Part shown: piece by piece, positions 1 to 7,954 of the stretch
How positions within the stretch are numbered: position 1 is the stretch's first letter
Layout: the number at the start of each line of letters is the position of its first letter
NCBI RefSeq assembly: GCF_021044755.1
Contig: NZ_JAJNOR010000001.1
Location: 930,001-994,000 of the forward strand
DNA length: 64,000 nt
From: Lientehia hominis
Lineage (GTDB): Bacteria; Bacillota; Clostridia; Lachnospirales; Lachnospiraceae
Direction of reading: 5' to 3'
Translations under genes and position numbers: made by a program
The notes under the pieces: model-generated
Told to the model about the DNA's origin: nothing
The model's database searches: none
The model's input: only the letters and a program-made list of their open reading frames with translations

Positions 1-399
1 CAGAGATTCCAGCCTCTTCTGAAATGCCTCAGCCGCTGGCTGCCCTTGGTATCTGGTCAGCACCACGCTGCCCACATAGAGGCCGATTCCCCGGAATTCA
101 TCGATCAGCCGGAGCACATCGGAATCATAGGTGATGCCCAAGTCTCCCCGGACCTTGTTCTTTTCAATATCAGCCGCTCCTATGGCTATGACGATCTCCA
201 CCTGCTCCTTGATCTGCAGGAGCATCCGAAGCTTGCTGTCCGGCTGAAATCCCGGGAGCACCCGGGAGGCATGATAATCGTCAAACAGCTTTCCTCCGAA
301 CTCCAGATAAAGCTTCCCTCCGAACTGAGAGATCCGCTCCCTGATATGCTCTGACTGCATCTGCAGATATTTCTCATTGTCAAATCCCGTTTTCCTCAC
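1..399 (-). CDS. UPF0371 / DUF1846 family protein, 5' part only
   Basis: The gene is cut by the left window edge; the 133 N-terminal codons are present. The translation has the highly conserved opening of the UPF0371 (DUF1846) family: FDNEKYLQMQSEHI near residue 6, then QFGGKLYLEFGGKLFDDYHA, ADIEKNKVRGDLGITYD and DVLRLIDEF. Family members are about 500-residue cytosolic proteins of unsettled function that are common in Firmicutes. I place the start at the GTG at 399 because GGGGGAT lies about 7 nt upstream; an in-frame ATG at 423 has no comparable ribosome site. Family assignment is secure, function is not. Confidence 0.9.
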   Translation of the reverse strand, partial: MRKTGFDNEKYLQMQSEHIRERISQFGGKLYLEFGGKLFDDYHASRVLPGFQPDSKLRMLLQIKEQVEIVIAIGAADIEKNKVRGDLGITYDSDVLRLIDEFRGIGLYVGSVVLTRYQGQPAAEAFQKRLESL

Positions 400-514
400 T
401 TTTGTATCCCCCAATAATAGCATCGATGTACAAAGGGTATCCTGTGTAATACGTTCCTATTATACAGAATCATTCGGCGCATTGCAAGCGCCTCTCTTTA
501 TTTCTGCCTCCCCT

Positions 515-922
515 TCAGCCCTGGTTTGAAACAAGACCGGCCCTGGTCTTGATCTCCTCCAGAAACCCGTCTTTGTCCTGCACGGATATCATGAACTCGG
601 CCCCCTTAGTCTTTATGGCGATCCTGTCCAGAGAAGCGGCAGAGGAAGCCAGCGGATTATGAGTTTTCCACACCCTGACGATATCTTTATAACAAATTTT
701 CTCATTAAAAAAACCGAAGGCCACGCACAGCGCGTCCTCCTGAAACACCACATAGTTTCGAACTAAGCAGGGAATAAAAATAACATCCGCAACTATGAGT
801 GCCAGACCAAGGAGCACTGCCTCCGAGATTTTCCGGCTTCCGGCAAGCTGCCATATGATGCCCGAATTTACGAGGATCACAACCGTATAATACCATATAG
901 CTTTCTTTCCTTTATACCTCAT
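515..922 (-). CDS. Two-helix membrane protein with bPH_4-like (DUF1200) PH domain
   Basis: A 135-residue protein. Two hydrophobic segments (about residues 9-27 and 34-55) are followed by a soluble domain with the signature of the bacterial PH domain family bPH_4/DUF1200: a short beta segment, CYKDIVRVWKTHNPLASS, then SLDRIAIKTKG and a DKDGFLEEIK helix. Such proteins sit in the membrane with the PH-like domain in the cytoplasm; their ligand is unknown. The start has GGGGAG upstream. It appears to be a single-gene unit, since a terminator lies between it and the upstream methyltransferase gene. Confidence 0.72.
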   Translation of the reverse strand: MRYKGKKAIWYYTVVILVNSGIIWQLAGSRKISEAVLLGLALIVADVIFIPCLVRNYVVFQEDALCVAFGFFNEKICYKDIVRVWKTHNPLASSAASLDRIAIKTKGAEFMISVQDKDGFLEEIKTRAGLVSNQG

Positions 923-1025
923 AACTATACACTCCCCATTTTCTGCCCTGCACTATTTTTTATTTTATCACAGCCTTTATAATATAGAAAGCATTCAACA
1001 TTTGTAATTCACGTTCGTTGTTAAA

Positions 1026-1062
1026 AAAAGAAAAAGCCGGTTTCACCGGCTCTTTCTTTTTT
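1026..1062 (-). terminator. Intrinsic terminator, bidirectional in form
   Basis: Stem AGCCGGT / ACCGGCT with a TTC loop, bordered by A-rich and T-rich tracts on both sides. On the minus strand it ends the transporter-methyltransferase operon whose last gene stops at 1305. Confidence 0.75.
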
Positions 1063-1136
1063 GATAGAGTATTTATTTGAGGTATAATAATGGGCTTTTG
1101 TTTATGTCATTATCTTATCAGTACCCGGCCGGCCGC

Positions 1137-1238
1137 GCAAGCCGCCCCCATGGTTGTTTTTAATGATTATTTTTTCCCTTGATTTAAGGGGATTCCGGAA
1201 GCGTCTTTTTTCTTTTCCATCCCCATGCCCGGGATATC
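1137..1238. repeat. 102-bp intergenic repeat, copy 1
   Basis: The first 25 bp (from GCAAGCCGCCCCCA) and last 26 bp (ending GCCCGGGATATC) match, with few changes, the ends of a second element at 7841-7942. Both elements are exactly 102 bp between the same end points. The middle differs, but both have a hairpin at the centre (here CCCTT / AAGGG). Each copy lies just downstream of a minus-strand gene. The rest of the gap from 923 to 1304 holds only the terminator at 1026-1062. Confidence 0.65.
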
Positions 1239-1304
1239 ATAATGCAGACCTCCGCTGTCTTCCGCCAGCCCCTAGGTGATTGGGCAGGCTTAAACGGTCC
1301 CGCT

Positions 1305-2069
1305 TTACCGATCCAACGGCTTATCCGCTGTCACCAGAAACATCGGCGTTGAACGGTATAAAAGCTGTTTTGATTCGCTGTAGACTTCCTCATTGACTCT
1401 TGGAATCACTCTGACGTTACAGTATCCGCAGTTCGGAAGGTAGCGTTCATCCCATTCCGGTCTCCACACCTTGTCAAAATAAAGCAGACTTTTGAATTTT
1501 TCTTCTGTCTCCTCATCCCCTTGATATGTATTGGCCGGTTCTCCATACAGCTTTCTGTATGCCTCCTCGTCTCTCTTCTGAGCTTCCAAAAAAGACTTAC
1601 TTTCCGAATAAGGCCAATTCGCATCGAAATAAAGAATCCGTCCTCCCGGCTTCAGCACACGGAACCATTCTTTAAAGGCTTCTTCCGGATCATAAAGAAT
1701 CCAGGTGACATTTCTGCTGACAATATAATCAAAGGTATTATCCGGATAATTCAGATGGTGGTTGTCCATTTGATAAAACCCAGCCTTCAGGCCTAAAACC
1801 TCGGCATTTTTGGCGGCAGTTCTGACCATCTCCTCCGCACAGTCTATGCCTGTGACTTCCCATCCCATCCGGCTGAGCAATACCGCAAAAAAACCGGGAC
1901 CAGTCCCGATATCCAATGCCTTTCCACACGTCTTTGGGGCATTTTCCCGCAGCAGCCTGCTCCAGCGGGAAGGCTGCTCCCCTTCAAATTCCTCCTGAAT
2001 GATGGAATCATATCCCTCAGCGCAATAACTCCAGCGCTTTCCGACGATCACCGCTTCTTTATTATTCAT
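1305..2069 (-). CDS. Class I SAM-dependent methyltransferase
   Basis: A 254-residue cytosolic protein with a Methyltransf_11-type Rossmann core. Motif I is LDIGTGPGFFA (about residues 53-63), the acidic residue ending strand 2 is in VTGIDCAEEM, and post-motif FDYIVSRNVTWIL and LKPGGRILYFDANW complete the fold. It is the last gene of the ABC transporter operon, 25 bp downstream of an ATPase gene, with AGGAG before its ATG. Co-transcription with a peptide/nickel-type importer suggests it modifies the imported molecule or a metallophore, but the substrate cannot be read from the sequence. Confidence 0.85.
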   Translation of the reverse strand: MNNKEAVIVGKRWSYCAEGYDSIIQEEFEGEQPSRWSRLLRENAPKTCGKALDIGTGPGFFAVLLSRMGWEVTGIDCAEEMVRTAAKNAEVLGLKAGFYQMDNHHLNYPDNTFDYIVSRNVTWILYDPEEAFKEWFRVLKPGGRILYFDANWPYSESKSFLEAQKRDEEAYRKLYGEPANTYQGDEETEEKFKSLLYFDKVWRPEWDERYLPNCGYCNVRVIPRVNEEVYSESKQLLYRSTPMFLVTADKPLDR

Positions 2070-2094
2070 ATAAATCTCCTTTTTGTCCGTCTTT

Positions 2095-2841
2095 TTATAA
2101 AGTCAGTATCGAATCAATCAGACATCTTGTATATTCATTTTGAGGATCTGCAATCACATCTTTTGTTCTTCCTATCTCTACTATTTTGCCCCGGTACATC
2201 ACGGCCACTCGGTCACAGATGCTGCTCACCAGAGCGATATCATGGGAAATGAACAGATACGACAGTCTCAGCCGTTTCTTCAGGCTGTCCAGAAGTCTTA
2301 TGATCTGAGCCTGAACGGAAACGTCCAGAGCGCTGGTCACCTCGTCACAGATTAAAAGCTCCGGCCGTATCAGGATAGCTCTGGCGATGGTCGCTCTCTG
2401 GCATTCTCCGCCGGACAGTTCCCGGCTGTACCGTTCCGCAAAGCTCCTGTCAATCTGTACCATATCCATGGCCTCCAATGCTTTTTCCCGGATTTGGGCT
2501 CTGGAAAGTCCGTTTCTATGATAAAGAAGCCCTTCGCTGATGCTGTCAATGACTTTCTTCCGCGGATTCATGGCTTTCATGGGATCCTGAAATACCATCT
2601 GCATATGGCGGCCATGAAATAAGCACTCCCCTCGATCAGGCTTCAAAAGGCCGGCCGCCATATAAGCCGTCGTAGACTTCCCGCTCCCGCTCTCACCGAT
2701 CAGGCCGAGGCATTCTCCCTTTTCTATGGAAAAGCTGACGCCGTCCACCGCCGCCTGTTCTTCCGTATCCTCCCGTCCTTTTTTATCCCTGCCGCGGAAG
2801 CGCTTTGTCAAATCTTTTACTTCCAGAATACATTCAGCCAT
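2095..2841 (-). CDS. ABC transporter ATPase, OppF/DppF/NikE type
   Basis: A 248-residue cytoplasmic ATPase. Walker A GESGSGKSTT, Q-loop MVFQDPMKAMNP, signature LSGGECQRA and Walker B LLICDEVTSALD are all intact, so it should hydrolyse ATP. I chose the ATG at 2841 over the upstream TTG because AGGAGG is 7 nt before it. It overlaps the preceding ATPase gene by 8 bp. It is shorter than most OppF proteins and lacks the usual C-terminal oligopeptide extension, as NikE-like members do. Partner of the adjacent OppD-like ATPase. Confidence 0.88.
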   Translation of the reverse strand: MAECILEVKDLTKRFRGRDKKGREDTEEQAAVDGVSFSIEKGECLGLIGESGSGKSTTAYMAAGLLKPDRGECLFHGRHMQMVFQDPMKAMNPRKKVIDSISEGLLYHRNGLSRAQIREKALEAMDMVQIDRSFAERYSRELSGGECQRATIARAILIRPELLICDEVTSALDVSVQAQIIRLLDSLKKRLRLSYLFISHDIALVSSICDRVAVMYRGKIVEIGRTKDVIADPQNEYTRCLIDSILTL

Positions 2842-3640
2842 GGCCAACCTCCTCCGCGGCTGCCGGAAGCTCTCCGCCCATTTTCGGAACAGCCCGGATC
2901 AGGGCTTTGGTATAGTCATGCTCCGGCGAGTAAAGTACTTCTTCCTTCGTCCCCCATTCTACCATCTGCCCTCTCCTCATCACGCCGACGAAATCAGCCA
3001 TCTTCGCGATGACGCCTATGTTGTGGGAGACGATCAAGATTGAAGCGCTGAATTCTTTCCTCATCTGCATCATTGTTTCGATCACCTGTTTCTGTACGGT
3101 CACATCCAGAGCGCTGGTCGGCTCATCCGCCAGCAGAATTCCCGGCCGGTTTGCCATGGCTATCGCGATGGCCGCCCGCTGGCACATTCCTCCCGACAGT
3201 TCAAAAGGATAAGAAGAAAGAATCTTATCCGGTTCTCCCAATTCCAGCGCCTCAAGTAATTTCCTTCCCTGTACGGCGGCTTCCTTCTTTGTGATCTCCC
3301 GATGAACGCGTATACTTTCATAAAAAGATCTTCCGACCGGCCAGACCGGATCTAATGAAAGCTCCGGATGCTGAAATACCATGGCTATTTCTTTTCCCCG
3401 AATCTGCCGCATCCTGCCGGAAGTAAATCCCAGCAGATTTTCACCGTTCAGAAGGATCTCGCCTCCCAGCACCTTTCCACGGCTGTCCAAAAGCCCCAAT
3501 ATGCTTTTAAGAACCGTACTCTTTCCGCTTCCGCTCTCGCCCACGATTCCGATCACCTCTCCCGGCTTCACGGCAAAGCTGACGTCCTTCACCACCGTGT
3601 CGCTTCCATAGGCAACGGTTATGTTTTTCACCTCAAGCAT
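2834..3640 (-). CDS. ABC transporter ATPase, OppD/DppD/NikD type
   Basis: A 268-residue cytoplasmic ATPase with Walker A GESGSGKSTV, Q-loop MVFQHPELSLDP, signature LSGGMCQRA and Walker B LLADEPTSALD. The start at 3640 has GGAGGGG about 7 nt upstream; an ATG at 3664 has no good site. It overlaps the permease gene by 8 bp. With the next ATPase it forms the heterodimer that drives a peptide/nickel-type importer. The substrate class is uncertain. Confidence 0.88.
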   Translation of the reverse strand: MLEVKNITVAYGSDTVVKDVSFAVKPGEVIGIVGESGSGKSTVLKSILGLLDSRGKVLGGEILLNGENLLGFTSGRMRQIRGKEIAMVFQHPELSLDPVWPVGRSFYESIRVHREITKKEAAVQGRKLLEALELGEPDKILSSYPFELSGGMCQRAAIAIAMANRPGILLADEPTSALDVTVQKQVIETMMQMRKEFSASILIVSHNIGVIAKMADFVGVMRRGQMVEWGTKEEVLYSPEHDYTKALIRAVPKMGGELPAAAEEVGHG

Positions 3641-4457
3641 CTGCTCGCCCCTCCCCCCTGGCATCTATTGCATCCCGGAGACAGTCCCCGGTCAGATTAA
3701 ACAAAACCACTACTGCGAACAGCGCCAGGCTGGGGAAGAAAATACACCACGGAGCTGTCTGCAGGTACGGTCTCCCATCGCTGATCATCAGCCCCCATTC
3801 CGCCAGAGGCGCCTGTACGCCAAGTCCCAGGAAGGAAAGACCTGCCATGCTGAGGGTCACATTGCTGATATCCAGCGCCGCCGTGATCATCATTGGAGAG
3901 ATCATGTTGGGAAGGATATGGCGGAATATAATATGGCGGCCCTTCGCCCCGCACATTTTCGCCGCTTTTATATAAGCTTCCTCCTTCAGCTGTATGACCA
4001 GGCTTCTGGCAAGCCGGGCATAGGTGGTCCAATACATCACAGCCAGAGAAATCATCGCGTTTCTCAGCCCCGGTCCCAGCATTCCGGCCACTGCAACCGC
4101 CAGGATAAAGCTGGGAAACGCCTGAAACACCATGGTGACCTTCATGAGCACCTGATCGATCCACCCGCCGGCATACCCCGCGGTCAAGCCGATCAGCGTA
4201 CCAATTGTAAAAACAACGGCGACCACCGCCAGAGCGGAAAAAATCGATGCCGCGGCGCCTTCCAGTATCCTGGACAAAATACACCGGCCCAGATTGTCGG
4301 TTCCAAACGGATATACCGCAGACGGCCCTTTAAGCGCCTGAGAAAGATTAGTCTGATACGGATCATTCGGCGCCAAAAAACGTCCGGCCATCGTCGGCAC
4401 CAGAACCATGGACAGCATAACAAGCAAGACCACAGCTCTTTTTTTTGTCCTATTCAT
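3633..4457 (-). CDS. ABC transporter permease, OppC/DppC/NikC type
   Basis: A 274-residue inner-membrane permease. It has an N-terminal helix, the OppC N-terminal motif around LAPNDPYQTNL, PFGTDNLGRCILSRI, and a BPD_transp_1 domain with EAA loop EEAYIKAAKMCGAKGRHI. The start at 4457 has a GGGGGG purine run 6-7 nt upstream. An alternative ATG at 4475 would overlap the upstream stop codon in ATGA form. It pairs with the OppB-like permease encoded just upstream. Confidence 0.87.
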   Translation of the reverse strand: MNRTKKRAVVLLVMLSMVLVPTMAGRFLAPNDPYQTNLSQALKGPSAVYPFGTDNLGRCILSRILEGAAASIFSALAVVAVVFTIGTLIGLTAGYAGGWIDQVLMKVTMVFQAFPSFILAVAVAGMLGPGLRNAMISLAVMYWTTYARLARSLVIQLKEEAYIKAAKMCGAKGRHIIFRHILPNMISPMMITAALDISNVTLSMAGLSFLGLGVQAPLAEWGLMISDGRPYLQTAPWCIFFPSLALFAVVVLFNLTGDCLRDAIDARGEGRADA

Positions 4458-4471
4458 GTTCTTCCCCCCGC

Positions 4472-5398
4472 TCATCTTCTGACCTTTGGATCGATCCATC
4501 CGTAGGACAAGTCCACCAGGAAATTCACCAGCAGGAATATGAGAGCCATCCATACCACATAGCCCTGAATGACCGGATAATCCCTGGCCGTGATGGCCTC
4601 CATGGCCAACTGCCCCAGACCCGGCCAGGAAAATACATTTTCCACGATGGTAGTCCCTCCCAGCATTCCGGCCAGAGAAACCCCGACCAGCGTAGTGATC
4701 GGCAGCATGGCGTTTCTCAGAACATGAGAAAACAGGATCTCCCTTTCAGGAACTCCCCTCGCCCTCGATCCGGCTATATATTCTTTTGACAATTCGTCCA
4801 AAACGATCGTACGGACCTGCCGGATATACCAGGCGCTCAAAGTGAGCGCCAATACCAGCGCCGGCATTATAATCCCCCTGATTCCTTTTGGGGCAATGAC
4901 CGGGAACCACCCCAGCTTCACGCTGAACAGATACAAAAAAACAAGGGCCAGGAAAAAAGATGGAAGGGAGGCGAACAGATATGTGACAAATCTGACGGCG
5001 ATATCAAAGGGCCCGTCTTTGAATCTGGCACACAGTACTCCGAAAGGTATGGATATCAAAAGGACCGCAGCCATGGAGACCAGCGTCAGCGCGGCGGTCT
5101 GGGGCAGTGCTTTTTTCAGCTCAGAGACCACCGGCTTCCCATTTCGGATGGATGTCCCCATATCTCCTTTCATCATATCAAAGAGCCAATCCCCGTATCG
5201 GACCAGCAAAGGACGGTTCAGCCCCATTTCTTCCCTGGTCTGCTCCAACAGCTCCTCCGTGGGCGGTACTCCGGTTTTATTCAATTTAATCTCAGCCGGA
5301 TTGCTGGGAGACAAATAGGTAAGACAGAAAGAAAGGAACGTGATCCCAATAAAAATGAGTATCAGCATCCCAGTCTTTCTCGCCAGAAATTTGATCAT
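4472..5398 (-). CDS. ABC transporter permease, OppB/DppB/NikB type
   Basis: A 308-residue membrane protein with the OppB architecture: first helix at residues 9-29, a long extracytoplasmic loop (EIKLNKTGVPPTEELLEQTR), then a BPD_transp_1 domain with EAA loop KEYIAGSRARGVPEREI and a terminal helix. I place the start at 5398, where AGGAGG precedes the ATG. It lies after a stem-loop that separates the substrate-binding protein gene from the membrane and ATPase genes. Confidence 0.88.
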   Translation of the reverse strand: MIKFLARKTGMLILIFIGITFLSFCLTYLSPSNPAEIKLNKTGVPPTEELLEQTREEMGLNRPLLVRYGDWLFDMMKGDMGTSIRNGKPVVSELKKALPQTAALTLVSMAAVLLISIPFGVLCARFKDGPFDIAVRFVTYLFASLPSFFLALVFLYLFSVKLGWFPVIAPKGIRGIIMPALVLALTLSAWYIRQVRTIVLDELSKEYIAGSRARGVPEREILFSHVLRNAMLPITTLVGVSLAGMLGGTTIVENVFSWPGLGQLAMEAITARDYPVIQGYVVWMALIFLLVNFLVDLSYGWIDPKVRR

Positions 5399-5423
5399 CC
5401 GTATTCCTCCTGACAGAACAAAC

Positions 5424-5442
5424 GGCGCAGCAGGACTGCGCC
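5424..5442 (-). promoter_or_regulatory. Intercistronic stem-loop after the binding-protein gene
   Basis: Perfect 7-bp stem GGCGCAG / CTGCGCC with a 5-nt loop and no T-run. Stem-loops here often protect the upstream message and raise binding-protein expression over permease expression; that role is inferred. Confidence 0.55.
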
Positions 5443-5462
5443 GCTCTTCTGGTTCATTCAGA

Positions 5463-7061
5463 TCATTTATTGATATCCATGTTGACATCCAGCAGATAAT
5501 ACTCAGAAGGATGTGTACGGTATCCGGTCACATTCTTGGAGTAGATATTCGTCATCTTCTGATGGTTAAAGATCGTCAGGGCATTGTCATCCAGGATCAT
5601 CTGTACCATCTGACGGATAAGGGAAGTCCGTTCTCCTTCGTCAGAAGTCTTTTCCAGTGTCTGAGCCAGCTCGTCCAGCTTTGGATTGGAGTAGTGTGAC
5701 CAGTTGGAGCTGCCCCCCGATACCGCCATCATGTTAAAGAAATACTGGGCATTTCCCGTGGGTACCATGACCCCGGTCTCGCAATCCAGATCATATTCGC
5801 CGGAAGCCTGTACATCCGAGGTGTTTTCCATTACGTCCACGGTGAGCTTGATCCCGATGCCGGAAAGCTCCGACTGCAGGAGTTCCAAGAACTGTCCCAG
5901 CTCTTTTCTGGAACTGAAGGTGACAGCGCGAAGCTCGAGTTCGACGCCATCTTTATCCAGCGTCCCATTTCCGTCGCTATCGCTCCAGCCTGCTTCCGCC
6001 AGAAGCGCCTTTGCTCCGTCCGGATCATATATCGTCACGGTCAGATCGAGTCCCTCTGTCCCTCCATAAGGTAAGAATTCCGGGAAGATGCCATAAGAGG
6101 GGGCCGCCATACCGTTATAAATACTTTCTGCCACGCCTTCCCGGTCGATGCACATGGAGATTGCCTGCCGGACTACTTCTTCCTTCAGCGCCGGTCTGTC
6201 CATATTATAGTACATCCTGTTTCCTCTGGAGGTCGTCACAGCATCTACTACATAGTCCGCGTTATCCTGGAACATAGATATGGCCGATGTGGGCATAGCT
6301 ACCGCCATATCGATTTCTCCGCTCTGGAGAGCCATGGACAGCGCCTCCGTATCGTTTATGGTGATGAGATGCGCTTCATCCAGCTTCGGCTCTCCGCCCC
6401 AGTAGCCTTCATATTTTTTCACGACCGTCTCCTTGAACGGCTCAAATTCGGTGATGATATAAGGGCCGGTGGCATACAAAGTGTCTGTAAAATTGCTGTT
6501 TTCCGAATCGTATACGCTCCAGAGCGGATCCGTCAGATCATTGATGAGCGTCACATTTTCCTTCTCCAGATGAAAGGTCAGGACCTGTCCGTCCGCCTCT
6601 ATGGATTCCACCGGAATCTGTTCCTTCGCCCGGTCGCTGACTTCATAGGTGCGTTCAAAACATTTCTTTACCGCGTCCGCCGTCATCTTCTCCCCGTTCT
6701 GAAACGTAACATCATCTCTGAGCGTAAACTTCCAGGTGAGATTATCCACGTTTTCATAGGCCTCCGCCAAAAATTCCACCGGCGAACAGCTCTCATCCAG
6801 ACGGAACAAAGTCTCCATCGTCCCGTCATAAGTCATGTACCAGCCGTCCCAGCCATTGGCCGGATCCATGGTTTCCGCCGCAAAATATCCGGTCGAGCCA
6901 AAATTCATAACCTTTGTCTCTTTTTCCGTTTCCGCTGTGGTCTTATCTTGCCCGGATTTCGTACTTCCTCCGTCATCCTTTGCGTTCCCACAGGCGGCCA
7001 GCCCCAGGACCAGCAGCAGGGACAGCACCGCCGCAGTTATTTTTTTCAGTCTTTTGTTCAT
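5463..7061 (-). CDS. Lipoprotein substrate-binding protein, SBP_bac_5 (peptide/nickel) family
   Basis: A 532-residue extracytoplasmic lipoprotein. The signal peptide ends in lipobox LAAC (residues 19-22), followed by a Lys/Asp/Ser/Thr-rich linker. The mature part has typical family 5 features: WKFTLRDDVTFQNGEKMTADAV, the Y(A)TGPYIITEF stretch, and a conserved late AEAGWSDSDGNG segment. The start at 7061 is fixed by the signal peptide. Its Shine-Dalgarno AGGAGG is unusually distant and separated by a small hairpin (see 7062-7097). The family binds oligopeptides, nickel chelates or opines; I cannot choose between them. Confidence 0.9.
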   Translation of the reverse strand: MNKRLKKITAAVLSLLLVLGLAACGNAKDDGGSTKSGQDKTTAETEKETKVMNFGSTGYFAAETMDPANGWDGWYMTYDGTMETLFRLDESCSPVEFLAEAYENVDNLTWKFTLRDDVTFQNGEKMTADAVKKCFERTYEVSDRAKEQIPVESIEADGQVLTFHLEKENVTLINDLTDPLWSVYDSENSNFTDTLYATGPYIITEFEPFKETVVKKYEGYWGGEPKLDEAHLITINDTEALSMALQSGEIDMAVAMPTSAISMFQDNADYVVDAVTTSRGNRMYYNMDRPALKEEVVRQAISMCIDREGVAESIYNGMAAPSYGIFPEFLPYGGTEGLDLTVTIYDPDGAKALLAEAGWSDSDGNGTLDKDGVELELRAVTFSSRKELGQFLELLQSELSGIGIKLTVDVMENTSDVQASGEYDLDCETGVMVPTGNAQYFFNMMAVSGGSSNWSHYSNPKLDELAQTLEKTSDEGERTSLIRQMVQMILDDNALTIFNHQKMTNIYSKNVTGYRTHPSEYYLLDVNMDINK

Positions 7062-7097
7062 GGTACTTTTTGGGGGATAATAATCCCCTCTCCTCCT
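7062..7097 (-). promoter_or_regulatory. Unusual ribosome binding region with spacer hairpin
   Basis: AGGAGG at 7092-7097 is about 30 nt from the ATG at 7061, too far for normal initiation. Between them lies an inverted repeat (GGGGAT / ATCCCC, 7073-7088). If it folds, the effective spacing falls to about 13 nt. No in-frame start lies nearer the Shine-Dalgarno site. Confidence 0.45.
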
Positions 7098-7128
7098 TTT
7101 AATTTTTATTTTCTGTTTTCTCAGCAGT

Positions 7129-7698
7129 TCATTCTTCCTCTTCCCACAAAAGGGCCAGCTTCTCCGCGGCATATTCCGCCATATCCACATCCAGTACGTC
7201 GGCGATATATCCCAGGATCATGTCCGAAATGGCCCCGTCCGAGGAGCAGGAATAATATTTTCCGTCGGAGATCCACCGGACGCCGGACGTCCATTTGACT
7301 TCCGCCGTGAACATCCGCTTCCAGTTCTCGTCCACATGGCAGTCCGCCACGAGACGCCGGTACAAAAGCCCGGTCTGAGCCAGCATCGTAGAACTGTTTC
7401 CGGCCATCAGGCAGGTATCCGCCCGTTCCATAGCCCGTTTCAGATATTCCAGAAGCTTTTGATCCCGATACAGCACTCTCCTGGCCCCTTTTCCTCCTGG
7501 AATCAGCACAGCTCCCTTTATCTGCTCCGGCTCCAAAAACTCGGTCCAGACCTTGACTCCCTGGGAACTGTTCACGATATCACCTCCCATGGAAAGGTAA
7601 TTGATATGAAATTCTCCCGGCAGGCAGCCTAAAATGCTGACCGGCAAAAAGGCGTCCATCGTCTCAAAATCATCATATAAGATCACATTTACATCCAT
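7129..7698 (-). CDS. DJ-1/PfpI family protein lacking the usual nucleophile Cys
   Basis: A 189-residue cytosolic protein; the start at 7698 has GGAGG 7 nt upstream. The fold is recognisable from MDVNVILYDDFETMDAF, the LIPGGKGAR elbow and the GLLYRRLVADCH strand. At the nucleophile elbow, where the family has a Cys (VCTG-like), this protein reads MAGNSST, so the catalytic Cys is replaced by Gly or Asn depending on alignment. It is the first gene of the ABC importer operon, which hints at a binding or sensing role for the imported compound rather than protease or glyoxalase activity. That role is inference. Confidence 0.75.
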   Translation of the reverse strand: MDVNVILYDDFETMDAFLPVSILGCLPGEFHINYLSMGGDIVNSSQGVKVWTEFLEPEQIKGAVLIPGGKGARRVLYRDQKLLEYLKRAMERADTCLMAGNSSTMLAQTGLLYRRLVADCHVDENWKRMFTAEVKWTSGVRWISDGKYYSCSSDGAISDMILGYIADVLDVDMAEYAAEKLALLWEEEE

Positions 7699-7728
7699 TT
7701 TTTCCTCCTGATTTCCCAAAGCTCCGGC

Positions 7729-7768
7729 AAAAAGCCCGAAGGCCGGCTGACGCCGAGTCTTTCGGGCT
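7729..7768 (-). promoter_or_regulatory. Terminator-like leader hairpin of the importer operon
   Basis: On the minus strand an 8-bp stem (AGCCCGAA / TTCGGGCT) is followed by TTTTTG, 30-70 nt upstream of the first gene of the importer operon. It could act as an attenuator. I recognise no aptamer in front of it. Confidence 0.4.
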
Positions 7769-7840
7769 CTCCGGCATGAAATATACTTATGGTGGGAGTC
7801 ATTCAAAACATCTTCATGATAACGGACCGTTTTTCTTTCT

Positions 7841-7942
7841 GCAAGCCGCCCCCACGGTTATTTTTTCATAAAAAAAAGAGCCTTAGAATATAAGGCTCTC
7901 TTTGCTTTTCACCGTGTTTTCTATCCCTATGCCCCGGATATC
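7841..7942. repeat. 102-bp intergenic repeat, copy 2, with terminator core
   Basis: Partner of the element at 1137-1238. The conserved ends are GCAAGCCGCCCCCA and GCCCCGGATATC. The centre (7877-7899) is an AGAGCCTTA / TAAGGCTCT hairpin, followed on the minus strand by a run of eight T. This copy therefore also acts as the terminator of mscL, 13 bp downstream of its stop codon. Confidence 0.7.
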
Positions 7943-7954
7943 CGGCAGAGGAAG

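Noticed and set aside
3621..4505. Plus-strand 294-codon frame
   Set aside because: Antisense to the OppC-like permease gene; composition is His, Arg and Gln rich, typical of a shadow frame.
7700..7840. Riboswitch in the leader of the importer operon
   Set aside because: There is a terminator-like hairpin, but the sequence before it matches no aptamer I can recognise. Kept only as a possible attenuator.
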